Source of the DNA: Streptomyces sp. AM 4-1-1
GTDB lineage: Bacteria > Actinomycetota > Actinomycetes > Streptomycetales > Streptomycetaceae
Length of the DNA: 64,000 bases
Direction: 5' to 3'
Assembly: GCF_029167625.1 (NCBI RefSeq)
Contig: NZ_CP119145.1
Coordinates: 4,092,001-4,156,000, forward strand
Shown here: piece after piece, positions 16,393 to 24,944 of the stretch
How positions within the stretch are numbered: position 1 is the stretch's first letter
How the letters are laid out: every line of letters begins with the position of its first letter
The notes under the pieces: generated by a model
Seen by the model: only the letters and a program-made list of their open reading frames with translations
The model's database searches: none
Told to the model about the DNA's origin: nothing
Program-made: the position numbers and the translations under genes

Positions 16393-17228
16393 CCACCGTG
16401 AGGCGGTCGGGCGAGATGGTCCTGCTCGGACACGCCGATCTCGACGCCTGTCTCCGTCTGGCGGAGGACCGGGACTGGCCCCCCGAACTGCGGGCGTGGT
16501 CGCTCCTGTTGGAGTTCGGCGAGGTGTACGGGGTGCGCGACGACGCGGGCGGGCTGGCCGCGACCGTGTCGCTGCTGCGCTACGGCCCTCGCCTGGCCAC
16601 CCTCGGCGCCATGCTGGTGGCCAGGAAGCACGCGGGCCAGGGCATGGGCGGGCGGCTGCTGCGGCAGGTGCTCGACCGGGTCACCGCGGACTGTGTCTGG
16701 CTGACCGCCACCCCGCAGGGCGTCCCGCTCTACTCCGGCGCCGGGTTCCGCGCGGTGGGCCGGCAGGTGCGGTTCGAGGGCGTCCCGGACCCGACCGGCC
16801 CGCTGACCTCGCGCACCGCGTCGGTCGCCGACCTGGCCGGCGCGGTGCGGCTGGACGCGAAGGCGTTCGGGGCGGCCCGGCCCAGGGTGCTGGCCTATCT
16901 GCTGGCGGTGGCCGAGGAAGTCCGGGTCGTGGACGGCTGCAACGGGATCGCGGGCTACGGGGCGCGGTGGAACGGCGTCGACGCCGACGTCATCGGCCCG
17001 GTGGTCGCCACGTCGGACAGGGTGGCCACCACCCTGCTGTCCGACCTGGTCGGCGGCGCGGTCCGGCCGGTGCGGGTGGATCTCGATCCGTGCCGGACGG
17101 CGTTGACGTCATGGGCGGTCGGGCACGGCCTGCGCGCGGCGGGCGGCACCGATGTGATGGTGTTCGGCGGTGAACCACCCGGCGAGCGGCACCTGTTGGT
17201 GGCCTCGGCGACCGGGGCCGTCGGCTGA
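16389..17228 (+). CDS. GNAT-family N-acyltransferase (probably two GNAT-like halves)
   Basis: 279 residues. The N-terminal GNAT carries the acetyl-CoA loop in ARKHAGQGMGGRLL (about residues 80-93) and a C-terminal TPQGVPLYSGAGF segment. The second half resembles the degenerate GNAT domain of tandem acetyltransferases. GTG 16389 overlaps the methyltransferase stop; the open frame extends to 16008 but that part is a shadow. Last gene of the coupled five-gene chain. Likely acetylates a pathway amine, possibly as temporary protection given the M20 amidohydrolase nearby (inference). Confidence 0.86.
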   Translation: MTTVRRSGEMVLLGHADLDACLRLAEDRDWPPELRAWSLLLEFGEVYGVRDDAGGLAATVSLLRYGPRLATLGAMLVARKHAGQGMGGRLLRQVLDRVTADCVWLTATPQGVPLYSGAGFRAVGRQVRFEGVPDPTGPLTSRTASVADLAGAVRLDAKAFGAARPRVLAYLLAVAEEVRVVDGCNGIAGYGARWNGVDADVIGPVVATSDRVATTLLSDLVGGAVRPVRVDLDPCRTALTSWAVGHGLRAAGGTDVMVFGGEPPGERHLLVASATGAVG

Positions 17229-17270
17229 TGAGAACGACTCGATCCAGCGGGGCGGATGCGCAGACGCTCA

Positions 17271-17287
17271 ATTACAGTACGCGTAAT
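17271..17287. promoter_or_regulatory. ATTAC/GTAAT dyad upstream of the TPR regulator
   Basis: ATTAC (17271-17275) and GTAAT (17283-17287) around a 7-bp spacer form a small inverted repeat about 60 bp before the regulator start. ATTACGCGT recurs inside the first codons (near 17362). Possible autoregulatory site. Confidence 0.35.
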
Positions 17288-17348
17288 GACCCCATGATGA
17301 CGGGCGTCACTGTCTCGGTGATGGCCGCGAGCGGAGCTGGGGGGCTCA

Positions 17349-18614
17349 TTGTCCACGACCCGATTACGCGTCTTCCTCGACCGGCTCGGTTGGCCGCCGG
17401 AGAGGCTTGCCAGGGAGATCAACCGCAGGTGCGGCGAGGGCACCATCAGCCCCAAGGCCCCGTACCACTGGCTGAAGGGTGCCTATCCGCGCCGCCAGAT
17501 CCCCTGTGCGGTGGCCGAGATCCTGTCCGAGCATCTGCGCGAGCGCATCGACGTGAGCGTGATCTGGCCGGACGGCCTGGCCGAGGCGGCCGCACCGTCG
17601 GTCGCCGAGCCGGAGCCCGTACCGCAGTCCGTCGCGTACGACACCTCGGACTACACGCCCGTGGTGAGGGATTCGTGCGGGTCACTCACCATGGCCAGGG
17701 AGGTGGCGGCGACCAACACGGACGAATCGACGTTCCAGCAGCTCGACCTGGAGCTGCTGGCCATCGGGCAGTCGTACGCGCATGTGCCGCCGGTCTCGCT
17801 GATGCACCGGGCGACCCTGCTGCGCGACCGGGTGGCCGAGTTGCTGCGCGGGCAGCAGCGGCCCAACCAGCGGGTACGGCTGCTGGCGATGGCCGCCCAG
17901 AGCTGTGCGGTGATGGGCTGGATGGCCAGTGACCTCGACGAGCGCAAGGCGGCGCAGAACCACCTCACCGCCGCCTGGGACCTGGCCGACCTCTCCGGCC
18001 AGGCCGGTGCGCGGAGGTGGGTCCGCACCGCGCAGTCCCGGGTGGCCTACGCCATGGGGCACATGGTGGAGTCGGCCGAGATGGCCGCCGACGGCCTGAC
18101 CCACCCCTCGGAGAACTCCGACGCGATGCTGCTGCTCCAGCGGGCCATGGCGCTGGCGGCGGCGAAGATGCCCGGCGAGGCGGAACGGGCTCTGGCCGCG
18201 TGGCGGAGCCTGCGGCCGGTGGCACCGGGGCCTGCAGCGCACCCGATGACGGAGCCGCCACCGGACGTCCAGGCGTGCATGGCGGGCACGGCGCTGGTGC
18301 TGCTGGGACAGGCGTCCGACGCGCTGGACGAGCTGAACCGGGCACTCGAACTCTTCGACGCGTCCCCGCCGGGCAAGCGGTTCCTGTCGGTCGAGATGCT
18401 GGCGCACATCCAGCTCGCCCGCTGTCACGCCGCTCTCGGCCACCCGGATCTGGCCGCGGCCGTCCTCGCCCGGGTGCTGGAACGGGACGAGGACGAGCTG
18501 ACCGTGATCCAACGCACCGCACTGGCCGACGCACGCGCGGAGGTGTCGCGGGTGATCCGCGCCCCCCGGCAGACCGGCGCCCTGGCCGGCCGGATGGCGG
18601 GCACCGCCACCTGA
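17349..18614 (+). CDS. HTH/TPR transcriptional regulator
   Basis: 421 residues. Residues 1-75 (DRLGWPPERLAREINRRCGE, then YHWLKGAYPRRQIPCAVAE) look like the HTH part of actinomycete XRE/TPR regulators. The rest is an alpha-helical TPR-type array (repeated ARxWVRTAQSR, AERALAAWRSL, LDELNRALELF). TTG 17349 is the first usable start: the frame has a stop at 17319 and no ATG/GTG before it; a G-rich stretch precedes it. Probably senses a ligand or protein to control the cluster; no enzyme motif. Confidence 0.8.
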   Translation: MSTTRLRVFLDRLGWPPERLAREINRRCGEGTISPKAPYHWLKGAYPRRQIPCAVAEILSEHLRERIDVSVIWPDGLAEAAAPSVAEPEPVPQSVAYDTSDYTPVVRDSCGSLTMAREVAATNTDESTFQQLDLELLAIGQSYAHVPPVSLMHRATLLRDRVAELLRGQQRPNQRVRLLAMAAQSCAVMGWMASDLDERKAAQNHLTAAWDLADLSGQAGARRWVRTAQSRVAYAMGHMVESAEMAADGLTHPSENSDAMLLLQRAMALAAAKMPGEAERALAAWRSLRPVAPGPAAHPMTEPPPDVQACMAGTALVLLGQASDALDELNRALELFDASPPGKRFLSVEMLAHIQLARCHAALGHPDLAAAVLARVLERDEDELTVIQRTALADARAEVSRVIRAPRQTGALAGRMAGTAT

Positions 18615-18702
18615 CCGGGCGCCGGACCGCCCTTTCCCTCTCCCGACGCCACGCCCCGCGGTGGGCGGGTCGGGACAACCTGTCGTCGAAAGGTCAGCGT
18701 CG

Positions 18703-19935
18703 ATGTTCCCACTCGCACCGGACGAGATCCGTGACCGGACAGTCACCCACGCCGACGCCCTGCTGGAACTGCTCGCCGAGAGCGTCCGCCGACCCAGCGA
18801 GAGCGGCTGGGAGGACAGGGTGGACGGTCTGTACCTGGACTGGTTCGCCGAACACGGCTGGCAGGCCGAACGGTTGCCGCTGGCCGCGTCGGCGACCGAG
18901 AACAGGGCCGAGGAGCGGGCGAACGTACTCGCCTGGTGGCCGCGGCGGCGCGGCCGGCCGGTCGTGGTCCTCAACGGCCACATGGACGTGGTGCCCGCCA
19001 GGCAGGAGGACGGCTGGAGCAGACCACCGTACGACGGGGTCCGCGCCGACGGGCTGGTGCACGGGCGCGGTTCGATCGACATGAAGGGCGGCATCGCGTC
19101 CGGTCTGCTGGCGCTGACCGCCCTGGCCGACGCCGGGTTCGACCCGCCCTTCGACATCGCGGTGCAGCTCGTGGCCGGTGAGGAAACCACCGGCATAGGC
19201 ACCAGGACCCTGCTGGAGGGCTTCCCCCGGCCGGCGGCGGCACTGGTCCTGGAACCCACCGACTGTGTGATCGTGCCGGTGAGCACGGGCCTGCAGTTCT
19301 TCACCGTGGACGTCGCCGGGCGTTCCGCGCACACGTCGGCGCCGTGGCGCGGGGTGGACGCGTTCGACCGGCTGTTACGGGTGCGCGCGGCCCTGCTCGA
19401 CCTGGCCGAGCGCCGGGGCGCGGCCTACCGGCACCCGCTGTTCGCCGATGTGCCCACGGCGATCCCGTTCGCCATCGGCACGGTGACGGCGGGCCATTGG
19501 CGGGCGGCGGTGCCCGCGTCGGCCACCATGTCCGGCCGGATCGGGGTGCGCCCGGGTGAGTCCCTGGAGGCGGTGCGCGCCGAATTCCTCGCCGCGGTGG
19601 CGGCGGCGCCTGCGGACGACCCGTCGCTGCCCGCACCGGAGGTGCGCTGGGACCACGGCCTGCTCGGCTGGGAGACCGCCCAGGACCACCCGCTGATCAA
19701 GGCACTGGCCGCCGCCCGGGAGACGGTGCTCGGCGAACCCCGGTTCACCGGCTTCACGGCGGGGTCGGACGCCGCCTACTTCGGCGCCGCGGGGGTCCCG
19801 ACCGCCGTGTTCGGACCCGGTCAGGTGTCCAGGGCACACGGGCCGGACGAGTCGGTGGCCGAGGCGGATGTCGTCGCCGCGGCCGACGTGCTCGCCCTCG
19901 CCCTCACCCGACTGGACACGGAGAGCCTGCGATGA
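18703..19935 (+). CDS. M20-family zinc amidohydrolase/peptidase (ArgE/DapE-like)
   Basis: 410 residues. Metal ligands are visible: His/Asp in LNGHMDVVPA, the bridging Asp in GRGSIDMKGG, the catalytic Glu pair in AGEETTGIG and a late HGPDE. The lid dimerisation domain lies in the middle (SAHTSAPWRGVDAF). Family reactions are N-deacylation or dipeptide hydrolysis. ATG 18703 has GAAAGG upstream. It overlaps the next hydrolase (ATGA). In this cluster it could remove an N-acyl group installed earlier; a general peptidase cannot be excluded. Confidence 0.9.
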   Translation: MFPLAPDEIRDRTVTHADALLELLAESVRRPSESGWEDRVDGLYLDWFAEHGWQAERLPLAASATENRAEERANVLAWWPRRRGRPVVVLNGHMDVVPARQEDGWSRPPYDGVRADGLVHGRGSIDMKGGIASGLLALTALADAGFDPPFDIAVQLVAGEETTGIGTRTLLEGFPRPAAALVLEPTDCVIVPVSTGLQFFTVDVAGRSAHTSAPWRGVDAFDRLLRVRAALLDLAERRGAAYRHPLFADVPTAIPFAIGTVTAGHWRAAVPASATMSGRIGVRPGESLEAVRAEFLAAVAAAPADDPSLPAPEVRWDHGLLGWETAQDHPLIKALAAARETVLGEPRFTGFTAGSDAAYFGAAGVPTAVFGPGQVSRAHGPDESVAEADVVAAADVLALALTRLDTESLR

Positions 19936-20666
19936 CGACGGTGTTACTGGTGCACGGCGCCTGGCACGGGGCGTGGTGCTGGGACCTGGTGACCCCACTG
20001 CTGCGTGACGGCGGGGTGACACCGGTGGCGGTGGAGCTGCCCTTCACCAGCCTCGCCGACGACGTGGCCGTGGTGCGCGCCGCCGTGGCGGAGGCCGGGG
20101 AGCCGGTGGTACTGGTCGGACACAGCTACGGCGGTTCCGTGGTCAGCGCGGCGTCCGCCGCGCCCGGTGTGGCGGCGGTGCTGTACGTGACGGCGAAGGT
20201 CGTGGGCACCGGCGAACCGCAGGACCTCACCGGCGGCGCGCTGCCGGAGGGCCACGAGTCGGTGCTCACCCCGGAGTTGGTCGCCGCCATCCGGTTCGCC
20301 GAGGACCGCACCACGGTGTCGGCGGACGACGCGAAGGCGCTGTTCTACCACGACTGCCCGGCCGGCCTGGCGGAGACAGGGGCGAACCGGCTGCGGCCGG
20401 TGCACCTGCCGTGCGCCACCGGCACCCCCGACGACACCAACTGGTCGGCTCTGCCCACGAGTTACCTACTGTGCACCGAGGACCGCGCCATCCCGTACGC
20501 GGTACAGGCCGCCTACGCGTCGCGCCTCGACGGGGAAACGGTGACGCTGTCCTCGGGCCACTCCCCCTTCTACAGCCACCCGGCCGAGCTGAGCGATCAC
20601 ATTCTCCGCATGGCCGCGTCCGTCGGGGCATCCTCCGCCGGTGCGCGGGACGCGGAGGCGACCTGA
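19932..20666 (+). CDS. Alpha/beta hydrolase (EstC/salicylate-esterase-like)
   Basis: 244 residues. The N-terminus is VLLVHGAWHGAWCWDLVTPLL, the nucleophile elbow GHSYGG sits at about residues 64-69, the Asp is in CTEDRAIPY and the His in SSGHSPFYSHP. This matches plant MES/EstC-type esterases without a lid. Overlaps the M20 stop by ATGA. Likely acts on the cluster product or a late ester intermediate; it is the last gene before the tRNA-Pro fragment. Confidence 0.88.
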   Translation: MTTVLLVHGAWHGAWCWDLVTPLLRDGGVTPVAVELPFTSLADDVAVVRAAVAEAGEPVVLVGHSYGGSVVSAASAAPGVAAVLYVTAKVVGTGEPQDLTGGALPEGHESVLTPELVAAIRFAEDRTTVSADDAKALFYHDCPAGLAETGANRLRPVHLPCATGTPDDTNWSALPTSYLLCTEDRAIPYAVQAAYASRLDGETVTLSSGHSPFYSHPAELSDHILRMAASVGASSAGARDAEAT

Positions 20667-20748
20667 CCGTCAACACGTGTGGAAGGGCGGGCGGGTTGAC
20701 GGGCGCACGGGCGCACGGCGGGCGGGGGATGATCCAGGAACCCGACCC

Positions 20749-20804
20749 GCACCGCGGATCACGCACCGCGGATCACGCACCGCAGATCACGCGCCGCGGA
20801 TCAG
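20749..20804. repeat. 14-bp tandem repeat x4
   Basis: Units at 20749, 20763, 20777 and 20791 of GCACCGCGGATCAC with one or two changes. It lies just before the decayed tRNA-Pro fragment. Confidence 0.9.
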
Positions 20805-20827
20805 GACCTCGACCCGGTACGTGAGCT

Positions 20828-20870
20828 GTCGGGGCGGCGGGCTCCGAACCCACGACCGCTTCGTTCCGAA
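20828..20870 (-). other. Decayed tRNA-Pro 3' fragment, putative old attachment site
   Basis: Read on the minus strand this runs from an anticodon loop (TTCGGAACGAAG) through a T-arm (GTCGTGGGTTCGGAGCCC) to the acceptor end (GCCGCCCCGAC). It matches the fragment at 27085-27127 over 43 bp with about seven mismatches, two or more of them in the T-loop. There is no 5' half, so it is not a functional tRNA. Best read as a diverged att site. Confidence 0.65.
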
Positions 20871-20920
20871 CGCGGGGTGCGTGCCCCGGCCGGCATGGCA
20901 CCGGTCGGGGCACGGTGGGT

Positions 20921-22315
20921 TCAGGACCCGCAGCAGCCGCCGGACGCCGTGTCGTCAGCGGCTGCGACCGGCGGAGAGATGCCGGTGCCGATCCGCACGA
21001 GGGCGGGGGCCGCAGCACAGCAGCCACCTTCGTCGGCCCGGCCGGCGGCCGGATCGTCGAAGAGTCCGGCGCCACCGCAGACCCCGGTCTCGGGGAGGGC
21101 GAGTTCGACCCGGTCGGCGGACTCGGTGTCACCGGCGATGGCGGCGGTGACGGAGCGGACCTGCTCGTAACCGGTCATGGCCAGGAAGGTCGGGGCCCGG
21201 CCGTAGGACTTCATGCCGACCAGGTACACGCCCTGCTCGGGATGGGACAGTTCGCGGTGCCCGTGCGGGGGGACGGTGCCGCAGGAATGCTGGTTCGGGT
21301 CGATGAGCGGGGCGAGCCCCACCGGCGCCTGCAAGCGCTCGTCCAAGGCGAGGCGGAGCTCGGACAGGAAGGACAGGTCGGGGCGCAGACCCGTCAGGAC
21401 GATGACCTCGTCCACCGGATCGAGGCGCCGGCCGTCCTCACCGACCAGGACCAGGCGGCCGTCGTCGGTGGGCTCGATGACTTCGGTGCGGAATCCGGTG
21501 ACGGCGTCGGCGTGTCCGTCGTCGACGGCGGCCTCGGCCGCCAGACCCAGCGCGCCGCGGGCGGGGAGTTGGTCGGCGCTTCCGCCGCCGAAGGTGGAGC
21601 CGCTGATGCCGCGGCGCAGTATCCACACCGCGTGCGTGCCGGACTCGTCCTTCGCGATGTCGGCGAGGGCGGCCAGGGCGGTGAACGCGGAGGCTCCGGA
21701 GCCGATGACAGCGGTACGCCCGCCCGCGTAACGGGCGCGGACCGCCGGGTCCTTGAGGTCGGGGACGCGGTAGGAGACGCGGGCGGACGCGGTGTGTTCG
21801 CCCAGGGCGGGGAGCCCGTCGGCACCGATGGGGCCGGGGATGGACCAGGTGCCGGACGCGTCGATCACGGCCCGGCCGAGAACCCGCTCCTCGGCGCCGT
21901 CGGCGAGCGCGACGCGGACGGTGAAGGGCTGCCGCTCCCGGTCCGCGTCGACGATCCGGTCACGGCCGAGGCGGGAGACGCCGGTGACGGTGGCGCCGCA
22001 CCGGACCTTGTCCCCGAGGGCGGCGGCGAGTGGCTGGAGGTACCGCTCGGCCCAGTCGCCTCCCGTCGGGTGGACGTCCGCTTCGGGCCTGGTCCAGCCG
22101 GTCGGTGCCAGCAGCTTCTCGGCGGCCGGGTCGATGAGTTCGCCCCAGGTGGAGAACAGCCGCACGTGCGACCAGTCGCGCACCGCGGTGGCGGCCGTGG
22201 GCCCGGCTTCCAGGACCAGGGGTTCGATGCCCCGCCCGACCAGGTGGGCGGCGGCCGCCAGCCCGGCGGGGCCGGCGCCGATGACGACGACCGGAAGGTC
22301 TGCGGTGGTGGTCAT
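20921..22315 (-). CDS. FAD/NAD(P)-dependent oxidoreductase, ArsO-like arsenic-island flavoprotein
   Basis: 464 residues. N-terminal FAD-binding motif VVVIGAGPAGLAAAAHL (about residues 9-25); second nucleotide-binding motif TAVIGSGASAFTAL near 195; late VYLVGMKSYGRAPTFL. The C-terminus is cysteine-rich, with GVCGGAG, GGCCAAAP and a terminal GGCCGS, consistent with thiol binding of arsenic or metal. In actinomycete ars operons such flavoproteins are annotated as ArsO or a monooxygenase; the exact reaction is not settled. ATG 22315 follows GGAGG, and the upstream frame to 22420 is promoter. Divergent from arsR. Confidence 0.82.
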   Translation of the reverse strand: MTTTADLPVVVIGAGPAGLAAAAHLVGRGIEPLVLEAGPTAATAVRDWSHVRLFSTWGELIDPAAEKLLAPTGWTRPEADVHPTGGDWAERYLQPLAAALGDKVRCGATVTGVSRLGRDRIVDADRERQPFTVRVALADGAEERVLGRAVIDASGTWSIPGPIGADGLPALGEHTASARVSYRVPDLKDPAVRARYAGGRTAVIGSGASAFTALAALADIAKDESGTHAVWILRRGISGSTFGGGSADQLPARGALGLAAEAAVDDGHADAVTGFRTEVIEPTDDGRLVLVGEDGRRLDPVDEVIVLTGLRPDLSFLSELRLALDERLQAPVGLAPLIDPNQHSCGTVPPHGHRELSHPEQGVYLVGMKSYGRAPTFLAMTGYEQVRSVTAAIAGDTESADRVELALPETGVCGGAGLFDDPAAGRADEGGCCAAAPALVRIGTGISPPVAAADDTASGGCCGS

Positions 22316-22420
22316 GACGGTGATGTCCTCCCGGATGAGCGACCGCGACCGGCCACTGTTTCGATTGCTGTCTATATGCGGACCTTGCCACCCGGTATCG
22401 ATGGGTGTCAACATAGACAT
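22316..22420. promoter_or_regulatory. Divergent arsO/arsR promoter with inverted repeat
   Basis: TGTCTATATG (near 22368-22377) and ACATAGACA (near 22411-22419) form an imperfect inverted repeat across the divergent promoters. This is the expected position for an ArsR operator. Confidence 0.5.
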
Positions 22421-22786
22421 ATGTCGAAGTCAGAGGTTGCCGGGCCGCCGGTCCTGGACGCGGGAGTCGTGGTGCCGTGCTGCCCGCCGATCACCGCGGG
22501 AGAGCTGTCGCGGGACGACGCGGAGAGGATGGCCGTGATGTTCAAGGCGCTGTCCGACCCGGTGCGGCTGCGCCTGTTCTCCAAGGTCGCCTCACACCCC
22601 GGCGGCGAGGCGTGCGTGTGCGACATCTCCGACGTCGGCGTCTCCCAGCCGACCGTGTCGCACCACCTGAAGAAGCTGCGCGAGGCCGGGCTGCTGACCT
22701 CCGAGCGGCGCGGGACCTGGGTCTACTACCAGGTCGCCCCGTCCGTCGTGGCGGCCATGTCCGCCATGCTCGACGTGCGCCCCTGA
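22421..22786 (+). CDS. arsR: ArsR-family arsenic-responsive repressor
   Basis: 121 residues. Winged helix with FKALSDPVRLRLFSKV, recognition helix QPTVSHHLKKLREAGLL and wing RRGTWVYYQV. The As(III)-binding CxC is in GGEACVCDISD (about residues 65-67), and an extra CC pair lies in VPCCPP near 20-21. Release from DNA on arsenite or antimonite binding is the family behaviour. ATG 22421 sits within the intergenic dyad. Divergent from the flavoprotein; it probably controls both promoters. Confidence 0.92.
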   Translation: MSKSEVAGPPVLDAGVVVPCCPPITAGELSRDDAERMAVMFKALSDPVRLRLFSKVASHPGGEACVCDISDVGVSQPTVSHHLKKLREAGLLTSERRGTWVYYQVAPSVVAAMSAMLDVRP

Positions 22787-22875
22787 ACCCCCGGTCCGGC
22801 GCCCGCACGCCGGGAGCCCTGGCACGGGCGGATGCCGACGGCAGGGCTGTTCGTACCCGCGGCGCGGCGGCCGAG

Positions 22876-22962
22876 GCGGCGCGTCAGGTGTCCCTTCCGT
22901 GCCGCGGAGCGTCAGACGTCCCTCTCCGTGGCGCGGGGCGTCAGGCGTTCCGTCCTGGGGTG
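22876..22962. repeat. ~32-bp imperfect direct repeats between arsR and arsB
   Basis: GCGTCAG(G/A)(T/C)GTCCCT-like blocks followed by CCGTG(C/G)CGCGG recur two to three times between the convergent arsR and ACR3 genes. No hairpin terminator was clear. Confidence 0.5.
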
Positions 22963-24068
22963 GTGAGGGCCGCGGGGCCGAACTTCCCGCGCCAGGCCAG
23001 CGCCACGTACACCAGCCCGATCAGGACGGGGACCTCGATGAGCGGGCCGACCACGCCGGAGAGCGCCTGGCCGGAGGTGACGCCGAAGGTGGCGATGGCG
23101 ACGGCGATGGCCAGCTCGAAGTTGTTGCCCGCCGCGGTGAGGGCCAGGGTCGCGGTGCGGTCGTAGGCGAGACCGAGTGCCTTGCCGAGCAGGAAGCTGC
23201 CGAAGAACATGATCGCGAAGTAGCCGAGCAGCGGCAGCGCGATACGTACGACGTCCAGCGGCTGTGAGGTGATTGTCTTCCCCTGCAACGCGAACAGGAC
23301 GATGATCGTGAACAGCAGCCCGTACAGCGCCCACGGGCCGATCCTCGGCAGGAACCTCGCCTCGTAGGACTCGCGGCCCATCCTCCTCTCGCCGATGCGG
23401 CGGGTGAGGAAACCGGCGAGCAGCGGGACGCCGAGGAAGACGATGACGTTGAGGGCGATGTGCCACACGGGCACGTCGAGACCCTGTCCGTCGCCCAGGC
23501 CGAGCCACCGGGGCAGCAGATCGAGGTAGAACCAGCCCAGCACACCGAAGACCAGGACCTGGAAGACCGAGTTCAGGGCGACGAGAACGGCGGCGGCTTC
23601 GCGGTCACCGCAGGCGAGGTCGTTCCAGATGATGACCATGGCGATGCAGCGGGCGAGCCCGACGACGATCAGACCGGTGCGGTACTCGGGCAGGTCGGGC
23701 AGGAAGATCCACGCCAGGGCGAACATGACGGCGGGGCCGACGATCCAGTTGATGACCAGCGAGGACACCATCAGCCTGCGGTCGCCGGTGACGGTGCCGA
23801 GCTTGTCGTAGCGGACCTTGGCCAGCACCGGATACATCATCACCAGCAGACCGAACGCGATCGGCAGGGAAACGCCGCCGACCTCGATCTTCGCCAGCGC
23901 GTCGTTCATCCCGGGGATCAGCCGGCCCAGCCCCAGGCCGACGGCCATGGCGAGCAGAATCCACACCGCGAGGTAGCGGTCGAGGGTGGAGAGCTTCCCG
24001 ACGATCGAGTCGCCCCCGCCCCCGCCCGCATCGGCTGCGGTATCCGCCGCGGTGTGCTCGGCGGTCAC
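22941..24068 (-). CDS. arsB: ACR3-family arsenite efflux permease
   Basis: 375 residues, about ten membrane helices from residue 30 onward. The ACR3 hallmark GLARCIAMVIIWNDLACGD (conserved Cys in TM4) and the late GNNFELAIAVAIA are both present. It exports As(OH)3/arsenite. GTG 24068 overlaps the stop of the upstream arsR (GTGA), so the two are coupled; the longer frame to 24185 is arsR in another frame. The Gly-rich N-terminus is cytosolic. Confidence 0.93.
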   Translation of the reverse strand: MTAEHTAADTAADAGGGGGDSIVGKLSTLDRYLAVWILLAMAVGLGLGRLIPGMNDALAKIEVGGVSLPIAFGLLVMMYPVLAKVRYDKLGTVTGDRRLMVSSLVINWIVGPAVMFALAWIFLPDLPEYRTGLIVVGLARCIAMVIIWNDLACGDREAAAVLVALNSVFQVLVFGVLGWFYLDLLPRWLGLGDGQGLDVPVWHIALNVIVFLGVPLLAGFLTRRIGERRMGRESYEARFLPRIGPWALYGLLFTIIVLFALQGKTITSQPLDVVRIALPLLGYFAIMFFGSFLLGKALGLAYDRTATLALTAAGNNFELAIAVAIATFGVTSGQALSGVVGPLIEVPVLIGLVYVALAWRGKFGPAALTTPGRNA

Positions 24069-24373
24069 GGACAGGCCCTCTTGTTCCCGACGGCGGTACG
24101 GGCGGACTCGGCCAGCGCCGCGAACTGCGCCGAGAGCCCGGCGAGGACCTCCGGGCGCAGCTTGTAGTAGGTGAAGCGGCCACACGGCTCGGTCTCCACC
24201 ACGCCGGCCTCCCGGAGGACCTTCATGTGGTTGGACAGGTTGGTCTGCTTCGCGCCGGTCTCCTCGACCAGGTGCGTCGTGCAGAGCGTCTCGCGCGCCA
24301 GCAGGGTCACGATCCGGAGGCGGAGCGGATCGCCCAGCACCCGAATCAGATCAGTATCGACTGAAGTCAGCAT
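24065..24373 (-). CDS. Second ArsR-family repressor
   Basis: 102 residues: VLGDPLRLRIVTLLARE, recognition helix QTNLSNHMKVLREAGVV and wing GRFTYYKLRP. It lacks the CxC site; candidate ligand cysteines are TLCTTH, EPCGR and the terminal ACP. First gene of the arsR-ACR3 pair. Its promoter faces the broken arsC and contains repeated CACTGAT/CATCAG-type half sites at about 24374-24405. Confidence 0.9.
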   Translation of the reverse strand: MLTSVDTDLIRVLGDPLRLRIVTLLARETLCTTHLVEETGAKQTNLSNHMKVLREAGVVETEPCGRFTYYKLRPEVLAGLSAQFAALAESARTAVGNKRACP

Positions 24374-24416
24374 GCACTGATACTTTCACATCAGCGTCCA
24401 CTGATGCCAGTGCGAA

Positions 24417-24612
24417 GTGAAGTCATTGCCAACTGATCCCGCCGTGCGACCAGGGAGAACGATCAACACGGCCGAGTCCACCGGCAAGCCGTCCGTCCTG
24501 TTCATCTGCGTCCACAACGCCGGCCGCTCGCAGATGGCGGCCGCCTGGCTGACCCACCTGGCCGGGGATCGCGTCGAGGTCCGCTCCGCAAGCCCGGCCG
24601 CCCGATCCGTAC
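24417..24612 (+). pseudogene. Truncated arsenate reductase (ArsC, LMW-PTP type)
   Basis: Encodes the ArsC start KPSVLFICVHNAGRSQMAAA (P-loop CxxxxxR) and continues to VEVRSASPAA, then loses all similarity where the family continues for about 75 more residues. The P-loop Cys and Arg are present but the rest of the enzyme is gone. Divergent from arsR-ACR3, the normal position for arsC. The breakpoint lies near 24600. Confidence 0.8.
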
Positions 24613-24804
24613 ATCGACCAGGACGGGCTTTCGAAAAACGTGACCAGGGGGGATACGCGCCACAATCCTCACCTGCTTCGGGCCGTGCGGTCAGGGACCG
24701 CCGGGGGCAGGGGTGCGCTCCGAAGCGTAGACCCACCCTCGATACGTCGGACGGCTACCTCCGCGAACCGGACACAGCCGGGCGACGCCCGGAATCAAGT
24801 ACCG

Positions 24805-24909
24805 GGCCCGGCAGGCGACCTCCATCGTCGGGTCGAAGACGTTGGCCTGGTCGAGAATCACCGTGGCACCCTTTCCCAGCAGCCGGCCGAGGCTGCGCAT
24901 GTTCACCAT
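24805..24909 (-). pseudogene. Fragment of a cupin/JmjC-like protein
   Basis: A short minus-strand frame reads NMRSLGRLLGKGATVILDQA, then NVFDPTMEVACRA. This resembles the segment before the metal site of bacterial JmjC/ROX-type cupins. The HxD metal site that should follow is absent, so only a relic remains. Family assignment is tentative. Confidence 0.45.
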
Positions 24910-24944
24910 GGGATGCTCTGGCCCCGAGGGCTCACGCTGTCGGT

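Noticed and set aside
20749..20804. Possible CRISPR-like array
   Set aside because: Contiguous 14-bp units without spacers; no cas genes in the window.
20828..20870. Functional tRNA gene
   Set aside because: Only the 3' half is present and the T-loop is altered; no acceptor partner strand.
20915..22420. Plus-strand frame running into arsR
   Set aside because: Only the last 121 codons are ArsR; the remainder is the reverse of the flavoprotein gene.
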